Counted from the stretch's first letter, positions 1-9,524 are shown. The stretch is DNA of 64,000 nucleotides from Clostridiales bacterium (GCA_015055655.1 SVHW01000007.1:23362-87361), one strand, 5' to 3'. Numbers and translations are program-made. Notes: generated from the letters alone by a model not told the origin.

Positions 1-6
1 TGTAAC

Positions 7-639
7 TTATCTATTCCGCTTGCAAAGTTCCGCGCAGACTTCCGAAATGTCGACGTCGCGGGCGCTGAGCAGTACCATTACGTGATACAACAAATCCGCC
101 GCTTCGCAAACGACACCTTCCTTTTCAGGGTTCTTGCTGGCAATGACAAACTCGACCGCTTCTTCCCCTACTTTTTTGCCGATTCTGTCTACCCCTTTCG
201 CAAACAGATAGCTGGTGTAGCCGCCGTCTTCGGGATTGGCTTTATATTCCCTTACGATGCGTTGCAAACGCCCGAACATCTCGCTGCCGATATCTTTATA
301 ATCGCCTTTGATTTGTTTTTGAAAACGAGAAAAACGTTTGCCGTCCGCCGACGTATTGCCGTTGGGTTTTACCTTCAAAAGCAACGCTTTGCCGCAATCG
401 CATACAAACGCCGTCATTACTTTTTGCGTATTCCCCTCGACTGCGCCAAACGTATCCGTGACACCCGTCTTTTTGTCGTAATAATGCGCGTACCCCGTTT
501 GTGACGTCTTCTCTACTGCTTCTTCGTCCATACAAGCAAGCATAAGCACTTCGCCGCTTTCATAATCTTGAACGATAACCTGCAATAAACCGTTTTCGTC
601 AAACGAAAGTTCTTCGCGCCACGTTTCTTTCAACGCCAT
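7..639 (-). CDS. hisIE: HisIE-like protein: degenerate phosphoribosyl-AMP cyclohydrolase domain fused to phosphoribosyl-ATP pyrophosphatase
   Basis: 210 residues. By family, HisIE performs steps 2 and 3 of histidine synthesis. The C-terminal HisE part (about 115-210) looks intact: a DGGYTSYL segment, KKVGEEAVE and EAADLLYHVMVLL match the family. The N-terminal HisI part (about 8-105) is recognisable (IVQDYESGEVLMLA, EGNTQ), but its metal sites are gone. The usual DCDxD is DCGKA, the CHxG cysteine is Ser, the SCF cysteine is Arg, and the SRSR and WxKGETS segments are missing. Pyrophosphatase activity is therefore likely and cyclohydrolase activity doubtful. A GGAGGTGG ribosome site precedes the ATG. 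No other his gene is visible, although the downstream side is cut by the window edge. Confidence 0.85.
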   Translation of the reverse strand: MALKETWREELSFDENGLLQVIVQDYESGEVLMLACMDEEAVEKTSQTGYAHYYDKKTGVTDTFGAVEGNTQKVMTAFVCDCGKALLLKVKPNGNTSADGKRFSRFQKQIKGDYKDIGSEMFGRLQRIVREYKANPEDGGYTSYLFAKGVDRIGKKVGEEAVEFVIASKNPEKEGVVCEAADLLYHVMVLLSARDVDISEVCAELCKRNR

Positions 640-669
640 ATTCCACCTCCAGAGCGTTCTTCAGCATAC

Positions 670-698
670 ATTATACTATAAATTTCTTTATCCGTCAA
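670..698 (-). promoter_or_regulatory. sigma-A promoter of hisIE
   Basis: Read on the minus strand: TTGACG, 17-bp spacer, TATAAT, about 30 bp ahead of the hisIE start codon. Confidence 0.75.
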
Positions 699-767
699 TA
701 GCCTTAAAAAATATTTTTTTAATTTTTCTCCGTTTTCTCCGTTTTTTGTCTATTTTTAACAAAAAAA

Positions 768-2774
768 TCAGTTCAAAACTACGTCTTTTAGACTATCGTA
801 TTTTTTCAAAGCCGCACGACGCAACTTTTCGTCGTCTAAACGCATCTCAAACGCGTCGTCCGAAAGACGTTTCGCCGCGAAAACGACTTGCGTAGGGTAT
901 TTCAGGTTTTTGATATCCCCTAACATCTTCCCCGACTGCCGCGTACCAAAAAAATCGCCGCCGCCACGCATCTCTAAATCCTTTTCCGCTATCTTGAACC
1001 CGTCTGCGTTGTTCTTTAACGTCAATAGACGTTCTTTCGCCGTATCGCTTTCCGCGCCCATTAGCAAAAAACAATAGCTCTTTTCCGCGCCTCTACCTAC
1101 TCTGCCTCGAAGCTGGTGCAACTGCGAAAGCCCAAAACGTTCGGCATTGGAAATAATCATAATCGTGGCGTTGGGCACGTCAATGCCTACCTCGATAACC
1201 GTCGTCGATACCAGACAATCGTATTCGTGATTTTTAAACGCCGTCATTATCTCCGCCTTCTCTTTTTCCTTCATCCGTCCGTGCAATAACGCAAAGCGAA
1301 CGGAAGGAAGACGAGTTTTTAACTCGTCATACAGCTCGGTAACGCTGACGATAGAGCCTTCCTCGTCGTCGTCGATTTTCGCGCAAACGAAATACGCTTG
1401 CTTGCCCAGCCGCGTTTCTTTTTGCACGTAATCAAGCATATCGTTATACTTACTTTCCGGGATAATCGACGTGGCGATTTCCTGCCTTGCCTTGGGCTTG
1501 TCCGTTATCGTCGTGACGTCCAAGTCTCCGTAAAAAATCAGCGACAGCGTACGGGGAATCGGCGTGGCGCTCATAACCAAAACGTCCACCCCTTCGCCCT
1601 TTTCCGCCAACGCGTTTCTTTGCGCAACGCCGAAACGGTGCTGCTCGTCACAAACGATAAACGCAAGGCGCGGTATCTCCACGTCCCCCTGAATTACCGC
1701 GTGCGTGCCGCAGACGATATCGATTTCCCCGTTTTTTAAACGGGCTTTCAATTCTCTCTTCTCTTTCGCCGTCATTCCCCCTGCCAAATAGCCTATCTCG
1801 TAATCGGGAAAATACTTTTTTAACAATTCGTAATTTTGCGCAGCCAACACTTCCGTAGGCGATAAATACGCCGCGGTGTACCCGCTTTTTACCGCCATAA
1901 ATATGCCACACAGCGCAACCGCCGTTTTACCGCTGCCTACGTCACCTTGCAACAGCCTGTTCATCTTCGTCGGCGCGCGTAAATTTTCAAAAATATCGTT
2001 GACGGCGTGTTTTTGTCCGTCCGTGAACTCGAAGCCAAACCGCTTTACAAAATCCTTCACCTCGTTTGCCGTCGCGCTATACCGACGAAGGCGCGCTTCT
2101 TCTTTACCGCCTTTGATGATTTTAAACGCGGAAATTAACGTGAAATATTCTTCTAACGCTATCCTTTCACTCGCCTCGTCTTTCTCTATTTGCGACGTGG
2201 GATTATGCACCTGCCAAAACGCCTTTTCTAACGAGGGAAGATTGTATTTTTGTATGATTTTTTGCGGAATTATGCTGCTGATATCCGTCCGTGAAAGCGC
2301 TTCTTTTACCGCGCTTCTTACCACCTTTTGCTGCAATTTTCCCTTTAACGAATAGACGGGAATTATCCCCTTTAATCGGTAGTTTTTATCCAACGGCTCG
2401 AACGTGGGATTCACCAGAGAAATTTGCCCGTATTTGTTTTGCACTCTGCCGTAAAAAAGATACTCCCCCGGCTTTAACTTTTGCGCGACGTAAGGTTGAT
2501 TAAACCACACCGCCGTAAACGGATACCCGTCTTGAGAACAGTACGCTTTTACCAACTTTTGCCTGCTTCCATACTGTACGGGCGCAAGACGGGTGACTTC
2601 GCACGCAACCAAAATCACGTCGTTGTGATACGCCGTTTTGATGGAAACGCGCTCGGTTAAATCCAAATATGCGCGCGGATAAAAGCGTACGAGGTCTTCC
2701 GCCTCGTACAACCCTAATTTTTGAAAGTCTTTTTCTCGCTTTTCCCCTATCGAACGAAGGGATGAAATTTTCAT
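768..2774 (-). CDS. recG: ATP-dependent DNA helicase RecG
   Basis: 668 residues, normal for the family. RecG remodels stalled forks and branched recombination intermediates. The N-terminal wedge/OB domain is followed by helicase motifs: Walker A GDVGSGKTAVAL near residue 280, DEQHRFG (the DExH box), SATPIPRTL, and the motif VI region QLRGRVGRG. The C-terminal end has the family's MRGGGDFFGTRQSG element. It lies downstream of the yloV-like gene, separated by about 110 bp that contain a GC hairpin but no minus-strand T-run, so read-through from yloV is plausible. This is the usual Firmicutes neighbourhood. Confidence 0.97.
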   Translation of the reverse strand: MKISSLRSIGEKREKDFQKLGLYEAEDLVRFYPRAYLDLTERVSIKTAYHNDVILVACEVTRLAPVQYGSRQKLVKAYCSQDGYPFTAVWFNQPYVAQKLKPGEYLFYGRVQNKYGQISLVNPTFEPLDKNYRLKGIIPVYSLKGKLQQKVVRSAVKEALSRTDISSIIPQKIIQKYNLPSLEKAFWQVHNPTSQIEKDEASERIALEEYFTLISAFKIIKGGKEEARLRRYSATANEVKDFVKRFGFEFTDGQKHAVNDIFENLRAPTKMNRLLQGDVGSGKTAVALCGIFMAVKSGYTAAYLSPTEVLAAQNYELLKKYFPDYEIGYLAGGMTAKEKRELKARLKNGEIDIVCGTHAVIQGDVEIPRLAFIVCDEQHRFGVAQRNALAEKGEGVDVLVMSATPIPRTLSLIFYGDLDVTTITDKPKARQEIATSIIPESKYNDMLDYVQKETRLGKQAYFVCAKIDDDEEGSIVSVTELYDELKTRLPSVRFALLHGRMKEKEKAEIMTAFKNHEYDCLVSTTVIEVGIDVPNATIMIISNAERFGLSQLHQLRGRVGRGAEKSYCFLLMGAESDTAKERLLTLKNNADGFKIAEKDLEMRGGGDFFGTRQSGKMLGDIKNLKYPTQVVFAAKRLSDDAFEMRLDDEKLRRAALKKYDSLKDVVLN

Positions 2775-2885
2775 ATTTTACCTCTTTCGCCGCTTGATAT
2801 GCAAAGGGCGACGGAACTGTCCCGCCCGTCGCCTTTTGTATGTTTTTTTGATTGTATATTTATGCAATTATGCTTTTTTTATACA

Positions 2886-4526
2886 TTACTCCAAGGAAAG
2901 GATGTAATAGTACACGGATTGGCCGCCGTTATGGAAATCGACGTCGCAATCGGGGTATTTTTCCGCGATAGTTTGGCAGAGCGCTTCCGCTTCTTCTTCC
3001 TTGACGTCTTCGCCGTAATACAGCGTAATCATTTGATGGAATTCTTCTTTCATCTTGGCGATAAGCTTTAACATCGTTTCTTCTACCGAGTGCGATTTCG
3101 CCAAAATCTTTTTATCGTCTAAGCCGATAATATCCCCTTCCTTTATCGAGAAACCGTTGAGCGTCGTATTACGTACGGCGTACGTTACCTGCCCTGCTTT
3201 CACGTTGTCAAGCGCGTGAATCATATTCGTTTTATTTTCTTCGGCGCTTGCTTCGGGATTAAATTCGAGCGCAGCCGCAAAACCTTGCGGCACGTTTTTG
3301 GTGGGGATAACGTGAATCGTCTTATTGTCGATAAGCGCCTTCGCTTGTTCCGCCGCCAAAATGATATTTTTGTTGTTGGGGAAGATGAAAATATGTTCCG
3401 CGTTGATTTTTTGCGCCGCGTTCGCTATGTCGCTTGCGCTGGGGTTCATCGTTTGTCCGCCTTCGATGATGGCGTCTACGGACAAATCGTTGAAAATTTC
3501 CGAAAGCCCCGTACCCGTACAAATAGCCAGCATACCCATCTCTTTCTTTTCCGCTTCCAACTGCGCTTTGAGTTGACGGTTCTGCTCTAACATATTTTCA
3601 ATTTTGGGACGGTCTAATTCGCCAAGTTCTAACGCGTAAGTAAGCGCTTTACCGGGCTGATTGGTATGCACGTGCACTTTTACCAACTCCAAATCCCCGA
3701 TACAAATAACGCTGTCACCGATAGCCATCAACCTTTCACGCAATCTGTCGATTGCCGAAAGCGTCGTGCTTTTCTTCATATTGATGATGAAAAATTCGGT
3801 ACAATAGGCGAATTGGATATCGCCCAAATCCATATTGATAATGCTGGAATTGTCGCCAAATTCCGCTTCGGGTGCGGACGCCTCTACTTCGGTGACGCTA
3901 TCTGCGATTTCTTCACCCGTGAGTTCGGACGCGAAACCTTTGATAATCACCATAAGACCTACGCCGCCCGAATCGACAACGCCTGCCTTTTTCAAAACGG
4001 GCAACAGCTCGGGCGTAAGAGCCAACGCTCTTTCCCCTTCGTCGATAACTTCTTTGAAGAAATCTTCAAAGCTCTTCTTCTTATTCGCAATTTTCATTGC
4101 GTATTCGCTCATCATACGGATAACGGTGAGTATCGTACCTTCTTTGGGAACGGACACCGCGCCGTACGCCACTTTCGTGCCTTGTTCGAGCGCTTTTGCA
4201 AATATCTTCGTATCTACTTCTTCATAATTTCCCAAAACGGTGCAAATGCCCTTTAAGATTTGGGAAAGAATAACCCCGGAATTGCCTCTAGCGCCGCGCA
4301 ATGCGCCTTTGGAAACGCTGTTGCAAACTTCGCCAAAAACGTTTGATTGACAAGCCGTTAATTCGCGCACGGCAGATTGCATCGTGAGCGACATATTCGT
4401 ACCCGTGTCACCATCGGGAACGGGGAATACGTTTAGCGCGTCAACTTTCGCACGGTTTATCTCCAATTGTTTTGCACCGACGAGAATCATTTTTCTAAAC
4501 TCGATGCTGTTTATCGTTTTATGCAT
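2886..4526 (-). CDS. yloV: DAK2-domain kinase-like protein (YloV/FakA family)
   Basis: 546 residues. Family members (FakA in Staphylococcus, YloV in Bacillus) have an N-terminal DhaL-type ATP-binding domain; FakA phosphorylates fatty acids bound to FakB proteins. Visible here are PVPDGDTGTNMSLT near residue 40, which carries the Mg-binding aspartates, and GALRGARGNSGVILSQ near residue 95. The middle and C-terminal parts match the YloV layout. AAGGAG precedes the ATG. It follows asp23 by 113 bp, the standard asp23-yloV-recG order. No FakB gene lies in this window, so the fatty-acid role is inferred from the family. Confidence 0.9.
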   Translation of the reverse strand: MHKTINSIEFRKMILVGAKQLEINRAKVDALNVFPVPDGDTGTNMSLTMQSAVRELTACQSNVFGEVCNSVSKGALRGARGNSGVILSQILKGICTVLGNYEEVDTKIFAKALEQGTKVAYGAVSVPKEGTILTVIRMMSEYAMKIANKKKSFEDFFKEVIDEGERALALTPELLPVLKKAGVVDSGGVGLMVIIKGFASELTGEEIADSVTEVEASAPEAEFGDNSSIINMDLGDIQFAYCTEFFIINMKKSTTLSAIDRLRERLMAIGDSVICIGDLELVKVHVHTNQPGKALTYALELGELDRPKIENMLEQNRQLKAQLEAEKKEMGMLAICTGTGLSEIFNDLSVDAIIEGGQTMNPSASDIANAAQKINAEHIFIFPNNKNIILAAEQAKALIDNKTIHVIPTKNVPQGFAAALEFNPEASAEENKTNMIHALDNVKAGQVTYAVRNTTLNGFSIKEGDIIGLDDKKILAKSHSVEETMLKLIAKMKEEFHQMITLYYGEDVKEEEAEALCQTIAEKYPDCDVDFHNGGQSVYYYILSLE

Positions 4527-4571
4527 TATTCATGCTCCTTGACAATGTAATCGTTTACGCGCGTTGCGCGT

Positions 4572-4618
4572 AAAAAAAATCGTAAGCGTTATACACGCAA
4601 AAAAGCGCAACTACGATA
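4572..4618 (-). terminator. possible internal terminator or attenuator between asp23 and yloV
   Basis: On the minus strand an ATCGTA/TACGAT outer stem with an imperfect inner GC stem is followed by eight T residues, 46 bp before the yloV start. It would partly uncouple yloV from asp23. The inner stem is imperfect, so confidence is limited. Confidence 0.4.
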
Positions 4619-4639
4619 TACGCGCGCGCCAGAAAAACG

Positions 4640-4990
4640 TCAAAGCTTTACGTCGATAACGTTGACGTTTACCGTATCGACAATCATGCCCGTAAAAGCT
4701 TCCACTTTGTATTTTATCGCCTCTTTCAGCGAATCGGCAACGGCCGCAATCGACACGCCGTATTTGATAACGACGTACACGTCGATAAAAATTCTGTTGC
4801 CAAACGTGGTCACTTTAATACCGCGCCCCGCCCCGTCTTTTTTCAAAAGCAGCGCAAGCGTATCCGTAAAACGGCGCGAAACCATTTCCACTATCCCGTA
4901 CGACTCGATAGCGGTATGAGAAGCGACCTTAGCAATAGCTAAGTCTGAAATGGAAATTTTGCCGTATGCGTTGTTGGTATTAACTGACAT
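4640..4990 (-). CDS. Asp23/Gls24 family envelope stress protein
   Basis: 116 residues, the compact form of the family. The N-terminal GKISISDLAIAKVASHTA and the central YVVIKYGVSIAAVADSLKEAI match Asp23 proteins, which are associated with the membrane or cell-envelope stress response in Gram-positives. It has its own promoter and is divergent from rpmB. It heads the asp23-yloV-recG run. The exact biochemical role of the family is not settled. Confidence 0.9.
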   Translation of the reverse strand: MSVNTNNAYGKISISDLAIAKVASHTAIESYGIVEMVSRRFTDTLALLLKKDGAGRGIKVTTFGNRIFIDVYVVIKYGVSIAAVADSLKEAIKYKVEAFTGMIVDTVNVNVIDVKL

Positions 4991-5014
4991 AAACTTTCTC
5001 CAAATATCTATTTC

Positions 5015-5043
5015 ATTTTACACTATTTACTCTCTTTTGGCAA
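5015..5043 (-). promoter_or_regulatory. sigma-A promoter of asp23
   Basis: Minus strand: TTGCCA, 17-bp spacer, TAAAAT, followed by TTGGAG and the asp23 ATG. Confidence 0.65.
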
Positions 5044-5228
5044 GCACTTTTCCAAAAATTTCGTAATATTTTTTATTTTTTGTTTTTTAGGGCGTATTTT
5101 TGATTGATTTTTCTTATTAAAAATGATATATTATTTATGCTTGTTTGTTCGCCCGCCCTTTTTTGTGGGCTGCAATAAGATATTTTATGCACAAAAAACG
5201 GAAAAATTATCCCAACGGAGGTGTTCAT

Positions 5229-5414
5229 ATGTCGAGAGTATGCAATATTTGCGGTAAAGGTCAAGCTTCGGGCAACAACGTCAGCCACTCCAACCGTAAG
5301 ACCAGAAGAACGTTCAAGGTAAACGTACAAAAAATTTCCTACGTGGAAGACGGTAAGGAAACGAACGGTTACGTTTGCGCTAGATGCATCAGAACGCTTA
5401 AAAAAGCTGACTAA
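5229..5414 (+). CDS. rpmB: 50S ribosomal protein L28
   Basis: 61 residues. The start is set at the ATG that follows a strong CGGAGGTG ribosome site; a longer upstream reading has no such site. The sequence opens [11 protein letters not shown] and ends [12 protein letters not shown], so it is the four-cysteine, zinc-binding form (CxxC...CxxC). It is the only plus-strand gene in the first 15 kb and sits in its usual place opposite asp23. An intrinsic terminator follows at once. Confidence 0.97.
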   Translation: MSRVCNICGKGQASGNNVSHSNRKTRRTFKVNVQKISYVEDGKETNGYVCARCIRTLKKAD

Positions 5415-5435
5415 TCATCCTACATTACGTATCTT

Positions 5436-5466
5436 AAAAGCCGACTGTTTTTCAGTCGGCTTTTTG
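5436..5466 (+). terminator. rpmB terminator
   Basis: AGCCGACTG / CAGTCGGCT stem (9 bp) with a 5-nt loop, followed by a T-run, just after the rpmB stop. Confidence 0.9.
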
Positions 5467-5474
5467 CGTTATTG

Positions 5475-5506
5475 AAAAACCGAGCGATTATTTTCGCTCG
5501 GTTTTA
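5475..5506 (-). terminator. rpe terminator (bidirectional hairpin)
   Basis: 11-bp stem AAAACCGAGCG / CGCTCGGTTTT directly after the rpe stop on the minus strand. The T-tracts on both sides allow it to act in both directions, backing up the rpmB terminator. Confidence 0.85.
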
Positions 5507-5507
5507 T

Positions 5508-6161
5508 TTATGCTTTTAACTTGGCTATGCACGCCGCCCTATCGCTCGCTTTAAATACCGTGCTGCCCGCGACGATGACGTTTGCGCCCGCCGCCTTGAT
5601 TTCTTCCACGTTCTCCTCCGTAACGCCCCCGTCGATTTCTATATCGATATCTTTGCCACTCTTTTCTACAATCGCCTTCACTTGACGGAGTTTGTCAAGC
5701 GCCTCGGGGATAAATTTCTGCCCGCCAAAACCGGGAAAAACGCTCATTATCAGCACCATATCGCACATCGGGATAACGTCTGCTATTTTCTCCACGGGCG
5801 TATCGGGATTGATAACCGCGCCGCATTTTACCCCCGTTGATTTGATAAGGCTTAATACTTCTTTTAAATTGTCTTGGCACGCCTCGTAATGCACGGTGAT
5901 AATATCCGCGCCGGCTTTTGCAAAACGTTCTACGTATTTTTCGGGGTGCACAATCATCAAATGGCAATCGAGGGGCAATTTCGTGATTTTTCGCAAATCC
6001 TCCACCATTTTGATACCGAACGTAATATTGTTGACGAACACGCCGTCCATTACGTCGCAATGCACGACGTCTGCACCGCATTTTTCAAGCGATATTACCT
6101 CTTCTCCCATTTTGGAAAAATTCGCCGATAAAATTGACGGCGCTATTTGAATCCTTTTCAT
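5508..6161 (-). CDS. rpe: ribulose-phosphate 3-epimerase
   Basis: 217 residues. It interconverts ribulose-5-phosphate and xylulose-5-phosphate in the pentose phosphate pathway. TIM-barrel signatures are clear: IAPSILSANF at the start, HCDVMDGVFVNNITFG with the metal-binding His and Asp, MSVFPGFGGQKF, and EIDGGV near the C-terminus. An AGGAG site precedes the ATG. In many Firmicutes rsgA, prkC and prpC lie between rlmN and rpe. They are absent here, leaving a gap of about 110 bp. Confidence 0.97.
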   Translation of the reverse strand: MKRIQIAPSILSANFSKMGEEVISLEKCGADVVHCDVMDGVFVNNITFGIKMVEDLRKITKLPLDCHLMIVHPEKYVERFAKAGADIITVHYEACQDNLKEVLSLIKSTGVKCGAVINPDTPVEKIADVIPMCDMVLIMSVFPGFGGQKFIPEALDKLRQVKAIVEKSGKDIDIEIDGGVTEENVEEIKAAGANVIVAGSTVFKASDRAACIAKLKA

Positions 6162-6269
6162 AGCTTTTCTCCTATGCGTTTATAATTATTTCCCCTTTTT
6201 GGGGAATTTATTTTTCTCTATCGTGAAACGAGCAAGGGCAAGTTCCGTTTTTGCGAATAAGACGGCGCG

Positions 6270-7331
6270 CTATACGCGTTTCTCTTCTAAATAACGAACA
6301 CGCAACTGGCCGCAAGCGCCACCTATATCCATCCCTATCTGTCGGCGTAGCGTTGCTGACAAACCGCCTTTTTCCAATCTGCCTAAAAAGCGATAGGCAC
6401 TTTTATCGTCTAACGCCTTTAAATCGCGCTCTTTCACTTCGTTTAAGCGTATCAAATTCACGTGGCAGGGCTTGCCTTTCAGCAATTTTACCAACGCATC
6501 GGCGTGCGCCTCGTCGCAGTTTTCCCCAGCAATCAGCGTGTATTCAAAATAATATCTTCTGCCTGTTTTTTTAAAATACTCGTCACAAGCCTTTAAGATT
6601 TCAGCTATTTTATACGCTTTGGCGACGGGCATCGTTCTTGCCCGCGTTTCGTCGTCCGTAGCGTGCAACGAAACCGTTAAATTTAACGGGATACCTTCTT
6701 GGGCAAGCTGATACATTTTCGGCACGATACCGCACGTGGAAAGAGAAATATTTCTCGCGCTGATACACAGCCCGTCTTCGCTTGTTACGTTGCGTAAAAA
6801 TTTTACCGTTTCGTCGTAATTATCCAACGGTTCGCCGCTGCCCATAAGCACCACGTTGGTGACTGCTCTACTCTCGCCGCCTTGTCCTTGCGCGTCTGCT
6901 TTATGCAACGCGTTTACCACAAGGATTTGAGATAATATCTCCCCCGACGTTAAATTGCGCACAAGTCCACCCAAAGTGGACGCGCAAAATTTACAACCCA
7001 TACGGCAACCTACCTGCGTGGAAACGCATTGCGTATAACCGTATTTGTATTTCATTAACACGCCTTCAATCAAATTTCCGTCGGCGAGTTCGAAAAGGTA
7101 TTTCTCCGTGCCATCGACAGAAGTAAATATCTCTTTCACCCGCACGGGTTTGTCCTCGTATTCTTCGCAAAGCTTTGCCTTAAAATCCTTGGAAAGCGAA
7201 GAAATTTCCGTAATCGCCTTGCCTTGCGTCAGCCCTTCAAACAGCTGTTTTGCGCGGAATTTTTTCTCGCCCAAGGAAAGCACCAACGCTTCCGTTTCGG
7301 CAAAATTCAAATCTTGTAAAATCTTTTTCAT
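6270..7331 (-). CDS. rlmN: 23S rRNA (A2503-C2)/tRNA (A37-C2) methyltransferase RlmN
   Basis: 353 residues. Radical-SAM enzyme that makes 2-methyladenosine in 23S rRNA and some tRNAs. The CxxxCxxC cluster motif is present as CRMGCKFCAS near residue 111. The catalytic C-terminal cysteine lies in MDIGGACGQL. GSGEPLDNYD and SLSTCGIVP are also family-typical. The gene is 5 bp downstream of rsmB in the same operon. Confidence 0.97.
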   Translation of the reverse strand: MKKILQDLNFAETEALVLSLGEKKFRAKQLFEGLTQGKAITEISSLSKDFKAKLCEEYEDKPVRVKEIFTSVDGTEKYLFELADGNLIEGVLMKYKYGYTQCVSTQVGCRMGCKFCASTLGGLVRNLTSGEILSQILVVNALHKADAQGQGGESRAVTNVVLMGSGEPLDNYDETVKFLRNVTSEDGLCISARNISLSTCGIVPKMYQLAQEGIPLNLTVSLHATDDETRARTMPVAKAYKIAEILKACDEYFKKTGRRYYFEYTLIAGENCDEAHADALVKLLKGKPCHVNLIRLNEVKERDLKALDDKSAYRFLGRLEKGGLSATLRRQIGMDIGGACGQLRVRYLEEKRV

Positions 7332-7336
7332 CGCGC

Positions 7337-8578
7337 TTATTTCCTAACCATTTTACATACGTAAAAGCCTGCACCAAACGCCCTGTCGGGCAAAAATTGC
7401 AAGCCGTATTTTTTCTTATCGTGACAGAGTGGACTGTCGATTTTCTCCACCGCATAATCGGGATTTGCTTTCAAAAAATCCGCCACGATTTTATCGTTTT
7501 CCCCTTCGAAAAGCGAACAGGTGGAATAGTACAACGCGCCGCCTTTTTTCACGTATTTGCTACACGTGGAAAGTATTCTTTTTTGCGCCTTCTCTAACGC
7601 TGCGAAATCCTCTTTCTTGCGGAATATCTTGATGTCGGGGTTTTCGCTTACCGTGCCAAATCCCGAACAGGGAACGTCGCATAATACGCCGTCGAAACGT
7701 TCTTCGTACGCCCCATCAAATTCGCCGCTGTCCTTTTGAAATTCGGTGACGTTTTCTACGCCCATACGCGATTTGTATTGCGAAATCAATTCTACCCTAT
7801 GCCCGTGCAATTCGAAAGAGGTTACCTTGCTGCATTTTTTGGCAAGCAACACCGATTTCCCACCCGGCGCGGCGCAAGCGTCCAGCAAGTTTTCACAAGG
7901 GGAAACGCAATCGCAAATGGCGATGCTGCCTATCGATTGAAAGGTGTAATCCCCTTTATCAAACCCTTCGTCACGCACGAAATTTTCAAAGATGTAATTG
8001 CCGTATTTTTGCGAAAAGGGCGTTTGCAAATGCGCTCTTTCCAAATACGCCTCCGCGTCGCGTTCAAAACGCACGCTTACCCCAGCCGAAGCAGCAGCGG
8101 CTATCCCTTTCGCCCTGTCGCCGTATTCCTTTTTCAACCACTCGTACGCGTACAAGGGATAAGAACAAGCCAACGCCTCGCCCTCGTTTCCCTTGGGCAA
8201 TTTTTTATCCGTTTCTTCTTTATTGAAACGGCGTAAAAAAGCGTTGACAAAACCGCTGACGCCGCTTTTGCCCAGCTTTTTGCAAAGACTGACGGCAAGG
8301 TCGGTTACCATATACCGCTTTTTATCCATAAAAAGCAGCATATACAGCGATATTTTTAATAAAATTCTCACAACGGGTTTCGGCGTTTTATCCGCATTGC
8401 TCTTGATACAAAACTCTAAATACCCGTCGTTTTCCAAAACGCCGTACACGATTTTGACCGTGCGAGAACGGTACTGCTCCTCAATATACGTATCCGCAAT
8501 CGCTTGCTTGACGTGCGCGCCACCTTGATAAATTTTCGTTAGAATTTGAAAGGGGTCGTAAATGGGATTACTCAGCAT
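7337..8578 (-). CDS. rsmB: 16S rRNA (cytosine-967-C5)-methyltransferase RsmB
   Basis: 413 residues. The N-terminal NusB-like RNA-binding region (1-140) precedes the SAM-dependent methyltransferase domain. Motifs: DACAAPGGKS for SAM binding, the catalytic-pair cysteines in DVPCSGFG and YSTCSLF. Its start overlaps the fmt stop by 11 bp, so the two are probably translationally coupled. Confidence 0.96.
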   Translation of the reverse strand: MLSNPIYDPFQILTKIYQGGAHVKQAIADTYIEEQYRSRTVKIVYGVLENDGYLEFCIKSNADKTPKPVVRILLKISLYMLLFMDKKRYMVTDLAVSLCKKLGKSGVSGFVNAFLRRFNKEETDKKLPKGNEGEALACSYPLYAYEWLKKEYGDRAKGIAAAASAGVSVRFERDAEAYLERAHLQTPFSQKYGNYIFENFVRDEGFDKGDYTFQSIGSIAICDCVSPCENLLDACAAPGGKSVLLAKKCSKVTSFELHGHRVELISQYKSRMGVENVTEFQKDSGEFDGAYEERFDGVLCDVPCSGFGTVSENPDIKIFRKKEDFAALEKAQKRILSTCSKYVKKGGALYYSTCSLFEGENDKIVADFLKANPDYAVEKIDSPLCHDKKKYGLQFLPDRAFGAGFYVCKMVRK

Positions 8579-9521
8579 AGAATACCTGCCCTTTTTGCGC
8601 CTTTCTGCCGTTGAGAAAATCGCCGCCGCCCATCACTTTGCCGCCTGCCGCTTGCACTTGCAACAGTTTCACCGCGCCGTCGCCGCATTTGACAAGCAAA
8701 CCACGTTTTACTTTATCGGTAAGCACTTCGCCACATTTTGCGTTTTCCGCAAGCGCCTTTTCCTCCTCGGTAAGCACGGCTTTTTCCGCCAAATACACGT
8801 TGATTTTTACGTCGCCAAGCTGCGTATACGCCAAAGGCGCAGGGTTCATACCGCGCACCAAATCGACGATTTCTTTCGCACTTTTCGTGAAATCGATTTT
8901 CCCCTGTTCTTTGTTGATTTTCCGTACGATACGGACGCCCTCTTCCGCTTGTTTTTCCAGCGTATAGCCGCCCTTTTCTATTATTTCCAAGCTTTTTACA
9001 ATCAAATCCGCGCCAATGGCGGAAAGACGGGCGGAAAGCTCCCCATACGTTTCCGTGGGCGTAATCTCCGTCTTATCTACACATAAAATATCACCGCAAT
9101 CGAGCCCAAGCTGCGTTTGCATAATCGATACGCCCGTTTCTTTTTCCCCGTTTACGATACAGCTTTGAATGGGCGAAGCGCCGCGATAAAAGGGCAACAA
9201 CCCCGCGTGAATATTCCATACCCCTTTGGGAAAACAATCGAGCACCGCTTGCGTTAAAATTTGTCCGTATGCGCAAGTGACCATAACGTCTGCGTTGAAC
9301 GATTGCAACGTGGAAATTTCTTCTTTGATTTTTGCAGGTTGAAAGACGGGTATCCCTTTTTCGAGCGCGAAAACTTTGACGGGGGGCGGCGTAAGCGTAC
9401 CCTTCCGTCCTTGCGGTTTGTCCGCTTGCGTTACTACGCCGACAACGTCAAAACCACGCTCGATAATTTTTTGTAAAGGCAATACCGCAAAATCGGGTGT
9501 GCCTGCAAATAGAATTTTCAT
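8568..9521 (-). CDS. fmt: methionyl-tRNA formyltransferase
   Basis: 317 residues, full length. It formylates initiator Met-tRNA using 10-formyl-THF. Visible: MKILFAGTPDFAV start, the HAGLLPFYRGASPI catalytic segment, DCGDIL, and the C-terminal OB-like tRNA-binding domain. It lies 3 bp after def, a gene pair that adds and then removes the formyl group. Confidence 0.97.
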   Translation of the reverse strand: MKILFAGTPDFAVLPLQKIIERGFDVVGVVTQADKPQGRKGTLTPPPVKVFALEKGIPVFQPAKIKEEISTLQSFNADVMVTCAYGQILTQAVLDCFPKGVWNIHAGLLPFYRGASPIQSCIVNGEKETGVSIMQTQLGLDCGDILCVDKTEITPTETYGELSARLSAIGADLIVKSLEIIEKGGYTLEKQAEEGVRIVRKINKEQGKIDFTKSAKEIVDLVRGMNPAPLAYTQLGDVKINVYLAEKAVLTEEEKALAENAKCGEVLTDKVKRGLLVKCGDGAVKLLQVQAAGGKVMGGGDFLNGRKAQKGQVFYAE

Positions 9522-9524
9522 ATG

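Noticed and set aside
2805..2860. GC hairpin between yloV and recG as a minus-strand terminator
   Set aside because: The GGCGACGG/CCGTCGCC stem has its T-run only on the plus side, where no gene ends, so it is not a clear terminator for yloV.
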